Assembly: GCF_019420015.1 (NCBI RefSeq)
Contig: NZ_JAHZIA010000028.1
Coordinates: forward strand, 6,257 to 23,909
Source of the DNA: Anaerofustis sp.
GTDB taxonomy: Bacteria; Bacillota; Clostridia; Eubacteriales; Anaerofustaceae
DNA: 17,653 nucleotides
Reading direction: 5' to 3'
In this document: piece after piece, positions 1-6,852 of the stretch
How the letters are laid out: every line of letters begins with the position of its first letter
Position numbering within the stretch: position 1 is the first letter of the stretch
The notes under the pieces: model-generated
What the model saw: the letters and a program-made list of their open reading frames with translations, nothing else
The model's database searches: none
What the model was told of the DNA's origin: nothing
Position numbers and translations under genes: made by a program

Positions 1-1
1 T

Positions 2-586
2 AACAATTTACAATCATTGTTTACGGTAGATATAAACAATATTTACGATAATATAATATTAAATGCAACCCTTCCCTTCAGCGATATAATATTATTTGCA
101 TTTTTTATGGATAATATAAATAAAAAATCCGATATAAAAAAATCTTATCTAATAGGTATAAGTGTAAGTTTTATTATTATTACATTAATCTATTTTACAA
201 ATATTTTAGTACTAGGACTTCCTCTATTATTAAAAATACCCTTCCCTACTTTCGTAACCGTGGGACTTTCAAGCATAGGAACATATATAACGAGAGTAGA
301 AGTAATAGTAGCATTCAATTTATTTATTACGACTCTCATAAAAATATCCCTATGTACCTTTACTGCTCTTTTAGGGCTTAAGCATCTGATGGAATTGAAC
401 GATATAAAAGAAATTGGAGTTATCTACTCGATAATAATATTTTTCGCAACATTATTTATACCTCCTACTACGGATAAATTAATTACAACCATTGGTCACT
501 TTAAATATTTCTTTTTATTTACAGCTTTTATTCTTCCGATAATAATACTTTTAAAAACAAAAATAAATAAAAAAACGGAGCCTTAA
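2..586 (+). CDS. GerAB-family spore germination permease, C-terminal part (5' end off the window)
   Basis: The reading frame is open from base 2 to the TAA at 584-586, about 194 residues. GerAB proteins are usually about 360 residues, so this is the C-terminal half of a gene that begins outside the window. An internal TTG at 17 could start translation, but no ribosome binding site is visible before it. The protein is hydrophobic with about five membrane spans. It has the GerAB-like segment 'LPFSDIILFAFF', a 'TRVEVIVAFNLFITTLIKIS' helix and an 'FIPPTT' loop. GerAB subunits are inner-membrane permease-like parts of nutrient germinant receptors and belong to the APC superfamily. It converges on rsmE. 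Sporulation genes further along the window support the call. Other APC-type permeases are the main alternative. Confidence 0.72.
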   Translation, partial: NNLQSLFTVDINNIYDNIILNATLPFSDIILFAFFMDNINKKSDIKKSYLIGISVSFIIITLIYFTNILVLGLPLLLKIPFPTFVTVGLSSIGTYITRVEVIVAFNLFITTLIKISLCTFTALLGLKHLMELNDIKEIGVIYSIIIFFATLFIPPTTDKLITTIGHFKYFFLFTAFILPIIILLKTKINKKTEP

Positions 587-597
587 ATACTCCGTTT
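573..597 (-). terminator. Rho-independent terminator of rsmE
   Basis: An 8-bp stem, AAACGGAG at 573-580 and CTCCGTTT at 590-597, closes a 9-nt loop. Read on the minus strand it is followed by a T-rich tract (complement of 561-572), so it mainly ends rsmE. It overlaps the rsmE stop codon and the end of the gerAB frame. On the plus strand the downstream sequence is less T-rich, so termination of gerAB here would be weaker. Confidence 0.75.
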
Positions 598-1315
598 ACA
601 TATTATCACTCAATAGCATCAAAGCGGAAAGAGCAGCTATAGGCGCAGTTTCACACCTTAAGATACGTTTTCCTAGTCCCATGATAATAATATCATTTTC
701 CTTGGCAAAATCCACCTCGGAAGCATCAAAGCCCCCTTCACTACCAATCATAAAAGATATAGTTTTTAAGTTCTGATAACTGTAATCTTTTAAGTTGCCT
801 CCTCCGTTTTCATAAAATAAAATACTCATATCACTCTGTTTCATTTCAGCAACGGCACTTTTATAATCAATCATATCTCTAACTTTCGGAACAATCCCTC
901 GCCCACTTTGTTTACTTGCAGATAAAGAAATTTTATTATATCTCTCAATCTTTTTCTTAAGAGATTTTTTATCGGGTCTGGATATACATCTATTGGTTAT
1001 AACCGGCACTATCTCATACACCCCAAGTTCCACGGCTTTTTGAACTATCGTTTCGAATTTATCTCCCTTTGCCATAGCCTGATATAAAGTTATTTTTATA
1101 TCAGCCTCTGTATCATTCATTTTTTTTGATATAATCTTGGCTCTTACAATATCATCACAAATAATAATTTTACAATCATAATCATATCCGTTTTTATCAC
1201 ATATAACAATATCATCTCCGTTTTTCATTCTAAGGGACTTAATTATATGTTTACTGTCTTCCTTATCCAAATAAAACATCTCTTCTTTTTTATCTATACA
1301 AAAAAACCTTGGCAT
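596..1315 (-). CDS. rsmE: 16S rRNA (uracil(1498)-N(3))-methyltransferase RsmE
   Basis: The product has 239 residues, normal for RsmE. RsmE uses S-adenosylmethionine to methylate N3 of U1498 in helix 44 of 16S rRNA in the 30S subunit. The N-terminal PUA-like part begins 'MPRFF' and contains 'HIIKSLRMKNGD'. The C-terminal SPOUT (trefoil-knot) part has 'ITLYQAMAKGDKFETIVQK', 'MIGSEGGFDASEVDFA' and 'GLGKRILRCETAPIAALSAL', which form the SAM-binding knot. ATG at 1313-1315 is preceded by a GGAGAT ribosome binding site. In many Firmicutes rsmE sits next to prmA or dnaJ, but here it stands alone, 134 bp downstream of no obvious partner and converging on gerAB. Family assignment is secure. Confidence 0.95.
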   Translation of the reverse strand: MPRFFCIDKKEEMFYLDKEDSKHIIKSLRMKNGDDIVICDKNGYDYDCKIIICDDIVRAKIISKKMNDTEADIKITLYQAMAKGDKFETIVQKAVELGVYEIVPVITNRCISRPDKKSLKKKIERYNKISLSASKQSGRGIVPKVRDMIDYKSAVAEMKQSDMSILFYENGGGNLKDYSYQNLKTISFMIGSEGGFDASEVDFAKENDIIIMGLGKRILRCETAPIAALSALMLLSDNM

Positions 1316-1449
1316 AACAATATCTCCATGAATTATATTTATTCATTAAATTTATACTTATATAAGCACGTGTAAATCCTATCATATTTTATAATCTTAT
1401 TCAAATACAAAACATGCACAAATTTATTTTTATAAAATATACATACACT

Positions 1450-2205
1450 TTAACCCACATAAAAATTCATAATCAACATAATAAGAAATCCTATTATAAA
1501 AGAATACGTTGCATATTTCTCAAAACCATGAGAATGGGTTTCCGGTATCATTTCATCGCTTATCACATATAGCATTGTTCCGCCCGCAAAGGCCAATAAA
1601 AAAGGAAGTATATTTCCTGAAATACCGGCAAGGAAATATCCAATAAAAGTACCTATTACTTCAATAACACCGGTTAAAGATGCTATAGCAAAGGTTCTGC
1701 TTTTACTTATACCGCTTATCAACATCGGTGATATAATAACCATACCTTCAGGTAAATTCTGTAATGCTATACCTATTACAACAGTTAAAGCATCTCCTAT
1801 ATTGTCAGATCCAAAACTTATTCCCGCAGCCATCCCCTCCGGTAAATTATGAATTGCGATGGCAAGAACAAAAAGCATTACTTTATTTATTGATGCATTA
1901 CCATGATGTTTTTCCCTATCAACCCCCGTTATTTTATGAAGATGTGGTGTAAGTTTATCCGCAAAATCCAAAAATACAGCCCCCAGAACAACGCCCAAAA
2001 CACTTATCCATATACCATAATTCCCTCCCATTTCCACAGACGGAAGTATTAATCCCAATATACTCGCGCAAAGCATTATACCTGCCGCAAATCCCAGTAT
2101 CATATCATTGAATTTATGAGGAATTGTTTTAAACAAAAAGCCTACTAAAGCGCCTACTACAGTAGCCCCACCTATCCCAAAGGCTGTCAAGATTATTAAT
2201 CTCAT
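1450..2205 (-). CDS. ZIP-family divalent metal transporter (ZupT/GufA type)
   Basis: This 251-residue membrane protein has about eight predicted membrane helices. The two signature helices 'HNLPEGMAAGISFG' and 'LQNLPEGMVI' carry the His, Asn and Glu ligands of the binuclear metal site of ZIP permeases. A His-rich cytoplasmic loop, 'HLHKITGVDREKHHGN', lies between early helices. ZIP proteins import Zn, Fe, Mn or related ions across the cytoplasmic membrane; the exact ion cannot be told from sequence. ATG at 2203-2205 follows an AAAGGAGAT ribosome binding site. It diverges from a Fur/PerR-type regulator, and a 20-bp palindromic site shared with that regulator's promoter lies 37-56 bp upstream. 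This suggests metal- or redox-responsive control. No clear terminator is visible downstream. Confidence 0.9.
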   Translation of the reverse strand: MRLIILTAFGIGGATVVGALVGFLFKTIPHKFNDMILGFAAGIMLCASILGLILPSVEMGGNYGIWISVLGVVLGAVFLDFADKLTPHLHKITGVDREKHHGNASINKVMLFVLAIAIHNLPEGMAAGISFGSDNIGDALTVVIGIALQNLPEGMVIISPMLISGISKSRTFAIASLTGVIEVIGTFIGYFLAGISGNILPFLLAFAGGTMLYVISDEMIPETHSHGFEKYATYSFIIGFLIMLIMNFYVG

Positions 2206-2241
2206 ATTATCTCCTTTAAATTAAGAAATATTTATATACTA

Positions 2242-2261
2242 TCAATATAATATTATATTAA
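2242..2261. promoter_or_regulatory. Candidate Fur-family operator, copy 1 (ZIP side)
   Basis: The 16-bp core AATATAATATTATATT (2244-2259) is a perfect palindrome. The 20-bp site at 2242-2261 is the exact reverse complement of 2362-2381. It lies 37-56 bp before the ZIP start codon. The inner TATAAT/ATTATA halves resemble the PerR box TTATAAT-N-ATTATAA without the central base. The operator role is inferred. The high AT content means single palindromes are weak evidence; the exact 20-bp duplication is stronger. Confidence 0.6.
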
Positions 2262-2347
2262 ACCAATTAATTTAATTTTATCATAAGTATAATTATATCT
2301 TAGTATATCAATTATATTTGATAATATATAGTTTTAAATAAAAATAA

Positions 2348-2376
2348 TTGATTAAATTTCATTAATATAATATTAT
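2348..2376 (+). promoter_or_regulatory. Candidate promoter of the Fur/PerR-type gene
   Basis: TTGATT at 2348-2353 and TATTAT at 2371-2376 are separated by 17 bp. The -10 element lies inside the palindromic site 2362-2381, an arrangement that would allow autorepression. An alternative -10, TATAAT at 2394-2399, has no well-spaced -35, so the choice is uncertain in this AT-rich region. Confidence 0.4.
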
Positions 2377-2381
2377 ATTGA
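2362..2381. promoter_or_regulatory. Candidate Fur-family operator, copy 2 (regulator side)
   Basis: The perfect 16-bp palindrome AATATAATATTATATT at 2364-2379 is flanked so that 2362-2381 is the exact reverse complement of 2242-2261. It sits 48-67 bp before the start codon of the regulator and overlaps its likely -10 element. It is read as an autoregulatory site paired with the one before the ZIP gene. Confidence 0.6.
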
Positions 2382-2428
2382 ATATAAAAAAACTATAATT
2401 GTTATATACCAATACATGAGGATAAAAA

Positions 2429-2818
2429 ATGGAAAATACAAGAAATACAATACAAAAGAAAATAATTTTCAATACTTTAAAAGAAATGAAAGAACATCCC
2501 TCTGCACAGGAAGTATATGAAGAAGTTCACGGAAAACATTCAACAATAAGCAGAGCAACAGTATTCAGAGTATTAAATAATTTGGCGGAAGCAGGACATC
2601 TTTTTAGAATAAAGATACCGGGCTGTGCAGATTGCTATGATTACAAAACAATAAACCACTATCATATCAAATGCAGTGAATGCAATAAAATAAGCAATAT
2701 GGATTCTTCTTTTTTTGAAGACCCCATAGTTAAAGCCAGTGAATATACAAACTATAAAATAACAGGCTATACTTTAATATTCGAAGGAATATGTACAGAG
2801 TGTCAAAAAAAAGAATAA
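2429..2818 (+). CDS. Fur-family transcriptional regulator, PerR-like
   Basis: The product has 129 residues. Residues 1-70 form the winged-helix DNA-binding domain with 'HPSAQEVYEEV' and 'ISRATVFRVLNNLAEAG'. The rest is the dimerisation and metal domain. The structural zinc site is C82-x2-C85 and C122-x2-C125. The regulatory site matches PerR at His23, Asp71, His77 and His79 (B. subtilis H37, D85, H91, H93). The position aligning with Asp104 is Asn90, with Asp92 two residues later. There is also an extra C66-x2-C69 pair. Known members sense peroxide with Fe or Mn, or sense iron or zinc. It diverges from a ZIP transporter and shares a paired palindrome with it, so it probably controls that gene and itself. 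The call of PerR rather than Fur or Zur rests on residue pattern only. Confidence 0.85.
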   Translation: MENTRNTIQKKIIFNTLKEMKEHPSAQEVYEEVHGKHSTISRATVFRVLNNLAEAGHLFRIKIPGCADCYDYKTINHYHIKCSECNKISNMDSSFFEDPIVKASEYTNYKITGYTLIFEGICTECQKKE

Positions 2819-2823
2819 TACCT

Positions 2824-2880
2824 GTATTAAAACTATATTTAATAACATAAATCAAAGTAATAAAAATATAGTTTAAATAC
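2824..2880. repeat. Long inverted repeat downstream of the Fur/PerR-type gene
   Basis: AAACTATATTT (2830-2840) and AAATATAGTTT (2864-2874) are perfect 11-bp arms around a 23-nt loop. An outer GTATT/AATAC pair (2824-2828 and 2876-2880) extends the stem with a bulge. No T-run follows on the plus strand, so it is not a classic terminator. It could still end or stabilise the regulator's transcript. Confidence 0.5.
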
Positions 2881-2901
2881 CAAAATAATTTATACTATAA
2901 A

Positions 2902-2926
2902 AAAACACCTATAAAAAAGGTGTTTT
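2902..2926 (-). terminator. Rho-independent terminator of rnpB
   Basis: AAAACACCT (2902-2910) and AGGTGTTTT (2918-2926) form a 9-bp stem with a 7-nt loop. It lies directly beyond the 3' end of the RNase P RNA, and on the minus strand the T-rich arm continues into TTTATAG. Confidence 0.85.
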
Positions 2927-3264
2927 GGCAAGTTCATAAGCCGAGTTCTGTTTTAATGATCATCTATCTAGACTCATTGTTACCAATAAGTTCAAGCGAC
3001 CTACCACGAACCGGTGACGGGCAGCCACCCGACATAAAAGTCAAGTTCTTTCTTGGTCTTGCTCCCGATGGGGTTTACACGTCCAGACAGTTACCTGCCT
3101 GCCTGTGAGCTCTTACCTCACCCTTTCACCCTTACCTCTAAAAGGCGGTTTCCTTTCTGTTGCACTTTCCTTTAGGTTACCCTAACCGGCCGTTAGCCGG
3201 CATCGTTGCCCTATGGAGCTCGGACTTTCCTCTTTTTAAATAAAAAGCGATCAAACGACTTGCC
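2927..3264 (-). ncRNA. rnpB: RNase P RNA (M1-type, bacterial class A)
   Basis: This is the catalytic RNA that trims 5' leaders from pre-tRNAs. On the minus strand it shows the universal core: GAGGAAAGTCCGAGCTCC near the 5' side, CATAGGGCAACGATGCC, then GGTAAGGGTGAAAGGGTGAGG, 'GTAAACCCCATCGGGAGCAAG', and the 3' element ACAGAACTCGGCTTAT. The ends are set by the terminal P1 helix: ACTTGCC at 3258-3264 pairs with GGCAAGT at 2927-2933. The length, about 338 nt, is normal. The arrangement resembles the ancestral type A of E. coli and clostridia rather than the Bacillus type B. It has its own promoter (3271-3299) and terminator (2902-2926). A 62-codon open frame on the plus strand inside it is not a gene. 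Confidence 0.97.
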
Positions 3265-3270
3265 GATTTT

Positions 3271-3299
3271 ATTGTATCATCTTTACTCTTTTTTTTCAA
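3271..3299 (-). promoter_or_regulatory. rnpB promoter
   Basis: On the minus strand TTGAAA (3294-3299) and TACAAT (3271-3276) are separated by exactly 17 bp. The expected start, about 7 nt downstream of the -10, falls at the base of the P1 helix at 3264. The -35 lies only 5 bp beyond the ypeB stop codon. Confidence 0.85.
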
Positions 3300-3304
3300 C
3301 AATA

Positions 3305-4630
3305 TTAAATTGTAAGTATACTATCATCAGCTTCAATTACTTTTAATATATTTTCTTCATTCCCATTATATGCATTTATATATATTATAAAAATATCTTT
3401 ACCTTTTTGCCCTTTTACTTCATAACAAAGTTTCTCTTTATTTGTTTCGGTCGGTATAACAGCCAATTTTACGTTTGTTACATCGAAATTTTTATTTACT
3501 TTATTTAATATTTCTTTTTCCTTTAATATGTTTTTATTTACATTTCTATTTTTGTGATTTGTATAGTAATTTGTAGCTTCAAATCCGACTATATTTTTAT
3601 TTGTCAAACTTATTTTCACTTTTATCAAATCAGGATAAAACGTTATTCCATCATCACTGTAAGCATAATTTATCGTAATTACATTGCCATCCGTTTCATA
3701 ATAATTTTCTTCCATATTTTCTATGCCCAATTTATGCATATAGTTTTTACCGAGTTTCACAGCCTGTTTAATATTTATTGCTCTGTTGGCATTTTCGTCT
3801 GAATCGTAACTACTGTTTATAGTAATAAGCTTTCCTCCATTTTTACTTACATAAGCAAAATACTCAACATCACTTAAATTGTAATTATATACATAACATT
3901 CCATGTTCCCGTTCATTTCACCGCTGTATTTTACTTTTGCCTCATTGTTTATAATATTTTCAACTAATTTAGCACCTTCTTGTTTAGTTATTTTATTTTT
4001 ATCTATTATAACTTTTTCATTAGGATTTATCGAATCAGAAAAAGGACCGTCGAATATAAGTGTAGGATACTCATTTATTTCTTCATTGGTAGCTTTAAAA
4101 GTACTGTCTATTTTTGTGTATTTATCAGACATAAATACATTTTCGTTTTCTATCCAATTATACCCTACATTACCATATCTGATTTCACTGTTCATTTCAT
4201 CTAAATTCTTATATATAATACTGCTTGATTCATAAATTTTATTTATATCTTTTTTATTTTTATCGCTTAAATTTTTATCAGAAGTTATAAGAGAATAATA
4301 ATAGTTGGTTGTCTTATTTAAAAACTCACTTGCATTTATCACGGCACTGTGATTTATAGGGATATTATTTATATTTTCATTGATTGAAAGATTTAACCCA
4401 TACAAATTTAATAATTCTTTTTTTATGAATTTATCGTCATTACTGACAGAAATTTTCGAAAGCCTCGAATTCAACTGTTCAAAACTTTCAATAAGAGAGT
4501 TTAGACTTTTATCATAATTATTAGTAACAGTATTCTTAAGATTTCCGTTCGCTTTGCTTCCCGTATACGAAAGAACGCCAAGTGTTACCACTGTAACCAA
4601 CAAAAATCCTATTAAAATATTTTTTTTCAT
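3305..4630 (-). CDS. ypeB: Germination protein YpeB
   Basis: The product has 441 residues from the chosen start. An N-terminal signal-anchor helix (about residues 3-22, 'NILIGFLLVTVVTLGVLSY') is followed by a long helical region and then C-terminal PepSY-type repeats. These include 'EQEGAKLVENIINNEAKVKYSG', 'NIKQAVKLGKNYMHKLGIENMEENYYETDGN' and 'ILNKVNKNFDVTNVKLAVIPTETN-KLCYEV'. In Bacillus spores YpeB sits at the inner membrane/cortex and is required for the assembly or stability of SleB. Two ATG codons are adjacent; the second (4628-4630) is better spaced from AGGTGA, the first would begin at 4633. The ribosome binding site overlaps the sleB TAG stop, so the two genes are probably translationally coupled. 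The sleB-ypeB order matches other spore formers. Confidence 0.9.
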   Translation of the reverse strand: MKKNILIGFLLVTVVTLGVLSYTGSKANGNLKNTVTNNYDKSLNSLIESFEQLNSRLSKISVSNDDKFIKKELLNLYGLNLSINENINNIPINHSAVINASEFLNKTTNYYYSLITSDKNLSDKNKKDINKIYESSSIIYKNLDEMNSEIRYGNVGYNWIENENVFMSDKYTKIDSTFKATNEEINEYPTLIFDGPFSDSINPNEKVIIDKNKITKQEGAKLVENIINNEAKVKYSGEMNGNMECYVYNYNLSDVEYFAYVSKNGGKLITINSSYDSDENANRAINIKQAVKLGKNYMHKLGIENMEENYYETDGNVITINYAYSDDGITFYPDLIKVKISLTNKNIVGFEATNYYTNHKNRNVNKNILKEKEILNKVNKNFDVTNVKLAVIPTETNKEKLCYEVKGQKGKDIFIIYINAYNGNEENILKVIEADDSILTI

Positions 4631-4638
4631 CATATCAC

Positions 4639-5316
4639 CTACTTACAAAATACATGATTTCCTATTGTTCTGATAATAGGTCTGGTTCGTATCCATTTAT
4701 TCGTTGCCGTCTTTGGATTATAGTAATAAATAGCACCTCCCGAAGGATCCCATCCATTCATTGCATCTTTTGCGGCTTTAACACAGGATGCATTGGGAGC
4801 AAGGTTTACCTGACCGTCTGCAACAGCATCAAATGCACCATTCTGATAAACCACACCGCTTACAGTATTCGGGAAAGAAGAAGACTTTACACGATTCAAA
4901 ATTACAGCCGCAACCGCAACCTGCCCTTCATAAGGTTCTCCTCTTGCTTCACCGTTAACGGCTCTTGCTATTAAATTAATGTCATTTGAATTTAAAGAAG
5001 TGGAAGATGACGAAGAAGATGCTAATAAATTCCCCAAGCCCATTTTTTCCAGGGTTCTTTTACCTGCTTTCCCATCTGCGGTAAGCCCGTTTTTTTGCTG
5101 AAAATACTTAACGGCTTTTTCTGTAGCCGCTCCGAATTTACCGTCTACACTTCCACTGTAGTATCCCCATCGTTTCAACTTTTGCTGAACAGGCGTAACA
5201 TGAGATGACGGAGATCCGTAATAAACATAATTTGCTGCATATATATTTGCAAATATACCTCCCAGTGTAAATGCCAAACATAAAATCAAAACAATAACTT
5301 TACTTTTATTTTTCAT
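4639..5316 (-). CDS. sleB: Spore cortex-lytic enzyme SleB
   Basis: The product has 225 residues. A signal peptide (about 1-27, ending 'FANIYA') is followed by a PG_binding_1 peptidoglycan-binding domain (about 39-93, 'VQQKLKRWGYYSGSVDGKFG'), a Ser-rich linker (100-107) and a Hydrolase_2 (SleB/CwlJ) domain from about 112. The segment 'VNGEARGEPYEGQVAVAAVI' carries the likely catalytic Glu123. SleB is a lytic transglycosylase specific for muramic-lactam cortex peptidoglycan and acts during germination. The start is ATG 5314-5316, preceded by GGAG at good spacing. An in-frame ATG at 5373 lies inside the upstream gene, lacks a ribosome binding site and would spoil the signal peptide. It is the middle gene of a three-gene operon, 19 bp after the BofC-like gene. 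Confidence 0.93.
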   Translation of the reverse strand: MKNKSKVIVLILCLAFTLGGIFANIYAANYVYYGSPSSHVTPVQQKLKRWGYYSGSVDGKFGAATEKAVKYFQQKNGLTADGKAGKRTLEKMGLGNLLASSSSSSTSLNSNDINLIARAVNGEARGEPYEGQVAVAAVILNRVKSSSFPNTVSGVVYQNGAFDAVADGQVNLAPNASCVKAAKDAMNGWDPSGGAIYYYNPKTATNKWIRTRPIIRTIGNHVFCK

Positions 5317-5335
5317 AATATTTCTCCATTTGTTC

Positions 5336-5917
5336 TTATTCTGCATAATTTTGCAATAAAGAATATAACTCATCTTTATTTTCTGCTATAATTCCCTTTC
5401 TAAGTTCACTTACGGTATTTGTATCAAGAAGTTCGATAGGCATCTGAGTCTTTTCCGATAAATAAGATTCCCCTTCCTTATCAAAAGCATATACAGCCAC
5501 ATACTCAGTATCGTCTTCTTTCAATACGGAAATCTTGTAGTACCCCTCAGGATAAGAATCAATTTCTTTCGCCATAATAACAACATCGGAATTAAACTCC
5601 TCAATATTCCAACCATCATACTTATTTACAAACTCTTCTTTGTTCAAACCTATTTTATCTGTATCAACCGATAAAGTTTCGGTTCTGCTGCTTTTAGTTT
5701 TTAGATAATATCTTTTAAAAGTAATCTTAGTATCGGCGTTTGTTACATTTTTATCAGTATTGTTACCAATTACATTATCGTTAATACTTTTATCATTCAC
5801 TTTATTAATTCCGGGTACCTGACATGCACACAATAAAATAGATAAACTCAAAATCATAAAACAGGAAAATACAAATGTAAATTTGCGGTTAAAGAATCTA
5901 TCTTTAAATTTTTTCAT
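5336..5917 (-). CDS. BofC-like C-terminal domain lipoprotein
   Basis: The product has 193 residues. A signal peptide with the lipobox 'LCAC' implies lipidation at Cys32. A low-complexity Asn/Asp linker runs from about 38 to 58. The remainder resembles the BofC C-terminal domain, with 'EEFVNKYDGWNIEEF', a hydrophobic strand 'DVVIMAKEI' and the ending 'SELRKGIIAENKDELYSLLQNY', which recalls 'L-KGI-I-SKAD-QQVL' of B. subtilis BofC. BofC inhibits the SpoIVB protease in the space between the spore membranes. A lipidated form encoded first in an operon with sleB and ypeB may work in cortex or germination control instead; that is inference. ATG 5915-5917 follows AAGGTGAT. I could not find a convincing sigma-G or sigma-E promoter upstream. 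Confidence 0.7.
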   Translation of the reverse strand: MKKFKDRFFNRKFTFVFSCFMILSLSILLCACQVPGINKVNDKSINDNVIGNNTDKNVTNADTKITFKRYYLKTKSSRTETLSVDTDKIGLNKEEFVNKYDGWNIEEFNSDVVIMAKEIDSYPEGYYKISVLKEDDTEYVAVYAFDKEGESYLSEKTQMPIELLDTNTVSELRKGIIAENKDELYSLLQNYAE

Positions 5918-5986
5918 AATATCACCTTATTTCATAAACAAAAATTCATTATTGCATATTTTAACCATATACGGATTTTTTATACA

Positions 5987-6018
5987 AAAAAAGCAAACCT
6001 TTAAAAGTTTGCTTTTTT
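5987..6018 (-). terminator. Rho-independent terminator of yebC
   Basis: AAAAAAGCAAAC (5987-5998) pairs with GTTTGCTTTTTT (6007-6018) around an 8-nt loop. On the minus strand the stem is followed directly by a T-run. It separates yebC from the downstream spore operon. Confidence 0.9.
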
Positions 6019-6034
6019 CTTAAAATTATAAAAC

Positions 6035-6775
6035 CTATTCCGCATCATCCGGTAACTCTGCGTTATGATAAACTTCCTGTACGTCATCATTATCTTCAAA
6101 CATCTCTAACATCTTTTCAAATTTCTTAATCTGCTCTTCATCTTCCAGCTTAGTATAGTTACCCGGTACCATATCTATACTTGCAGACTCAAGCTTAATT
6201 CCGTTTTCTTCCAATGCATCACATACTTTAGAAAAAGATTCAGGAGAAGTCGAAATTTCAAAACCATCGTCACTTGTATCAAAATCATCAGCTCCGCTTT
6301 CTAAAGCAAGCATCATTAATTCTTCTTCGTCTGTATCTCCGTCATTTGCAACAAGTATTGTTCCCTTTTTTTCAAACATAAAAGATACACAACCGCTTGT
6401 TCCGAGATTTCCTCCGTTTTTATCAAAATAATATCTTACGTCTCCGGCAGTTCTGTTTTTATTATCGGTAAGAGCCTCAACAATTACGGCTACTCCCCCA
6501 ATACCATAACCTTCATAAGTAATTTCTTCGTAAACACTATTGCCTAATTCTCCGGCACCTTTTTTTATTGCCCTTTCTATATTGTCATTTGGCATATTGT
6601 TTGATTTAGCTTTTGCTATGGCATCTTTAAGCTTCGCATTTAAATCCGGATCAGAACCTCCTTCTCTTGCAGCTACTGCAATTAACTTAGCCATTTTTGT
6701 ATATATTTTACCTTTTTGAGCATCTGTTTTTGCTTTTTTATGTTTAATTGTTGACCATTTTGAATGTCCTGACAT
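6035..6775 (-). CDS. yebC: YebC/PmpR-family protein (TACO1 family)
   Basis: The 246-residue protein has the hallmark N terminus 'MSGHSKWSTIKHKKAKTD', then 'KIYTKMAKLIAVAAREGG', 'NMPNDNIERAIKKG' and 'EGYGIGGVAVIVEALTDN'. The acidic C terminus, 'KMLEMFEDNDDVQEVYHNAEL', is also typical. Length is normal. The family is annotated as a DNA-binding regulator (PmpR in Pseudomonas), and more recent work on YebC and TACO1 ties it to translation of polyproline stretches by the ribosome. In many bacteria it is next to ruvC, but here it is a single-gene unit. ATG 6773-6775 follows GGAGGGATT. It has a strong promoter at 6806-6834 and diverges from the Rrf2 regulator. Confidence 0.96.
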   Translation of the reverse strand: MSGHSKWSTIKHKKAKTDAQKGKIYTKMAKLIAVAAREGGSDPDLNAKLKDAIAKAKSNNMPNDNIERAIKKGAGELGNSVYEEITYEGYGIGGVAVIVEALTDNKNRTAGDVRYYFDKNGGNLGTSGCVSFMFEKKGTILVANDGDTDEEELMMLALESGADDFDTSDDGFEISTSPESFSKVCDALEENGIKLESASIDMVPGNYTKLEDEEQIKKFEKMLEMFEDNDDVQEVYHNAELPDDAE

Positions 6776-6805
6776 ATTAATCCCTCCATAAATTTTCTGC
6801 CATAT

Positions 6806-6834
6806 ATTATAGCATAATACAACATTTTATTCAA
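6806..6834 (-). promoter_or_regulatory. yebC promoter
   Basis: On the minus strand TTGAAT (6829-6834), a 17-bp spacer and TATAAT (6806-6811) give a near-consensus sigma-A promoter, about 30 bp before the start codon. A 25-bp dyad lies 18 bp upstream of the -35. Confidence 0.8.
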
Positions 6835-6852
6835 TCCAAAAGAATAATATAT

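Noticed and set aside
84..95. Further copy of the ATATAATATTAT palindrome
   Set aside because: It lies inside the gerAB coding region and matches only the inner part of the operator core; likely chance in AT-rich DNA.
2920..3108. Open frame of 62 codons on the plus strand
   Set aside because: It lies antisense within the RNase P RNA gene, has no ribosome binding site and no recognisable protein family.
3903..4235. Plus-strand open frames antisense to ypeB
   Set aside because: They are shadows of AT-rich coding sequence; the opposite strand encodes a well-supported YpeB.
5918..5986. Sigma-G promoter for the spore operon
   Set aside because: GTATA-like and CAATAAT-like elements occur, but no pair has the expected 17-18 bp spacing, so I do not call one.
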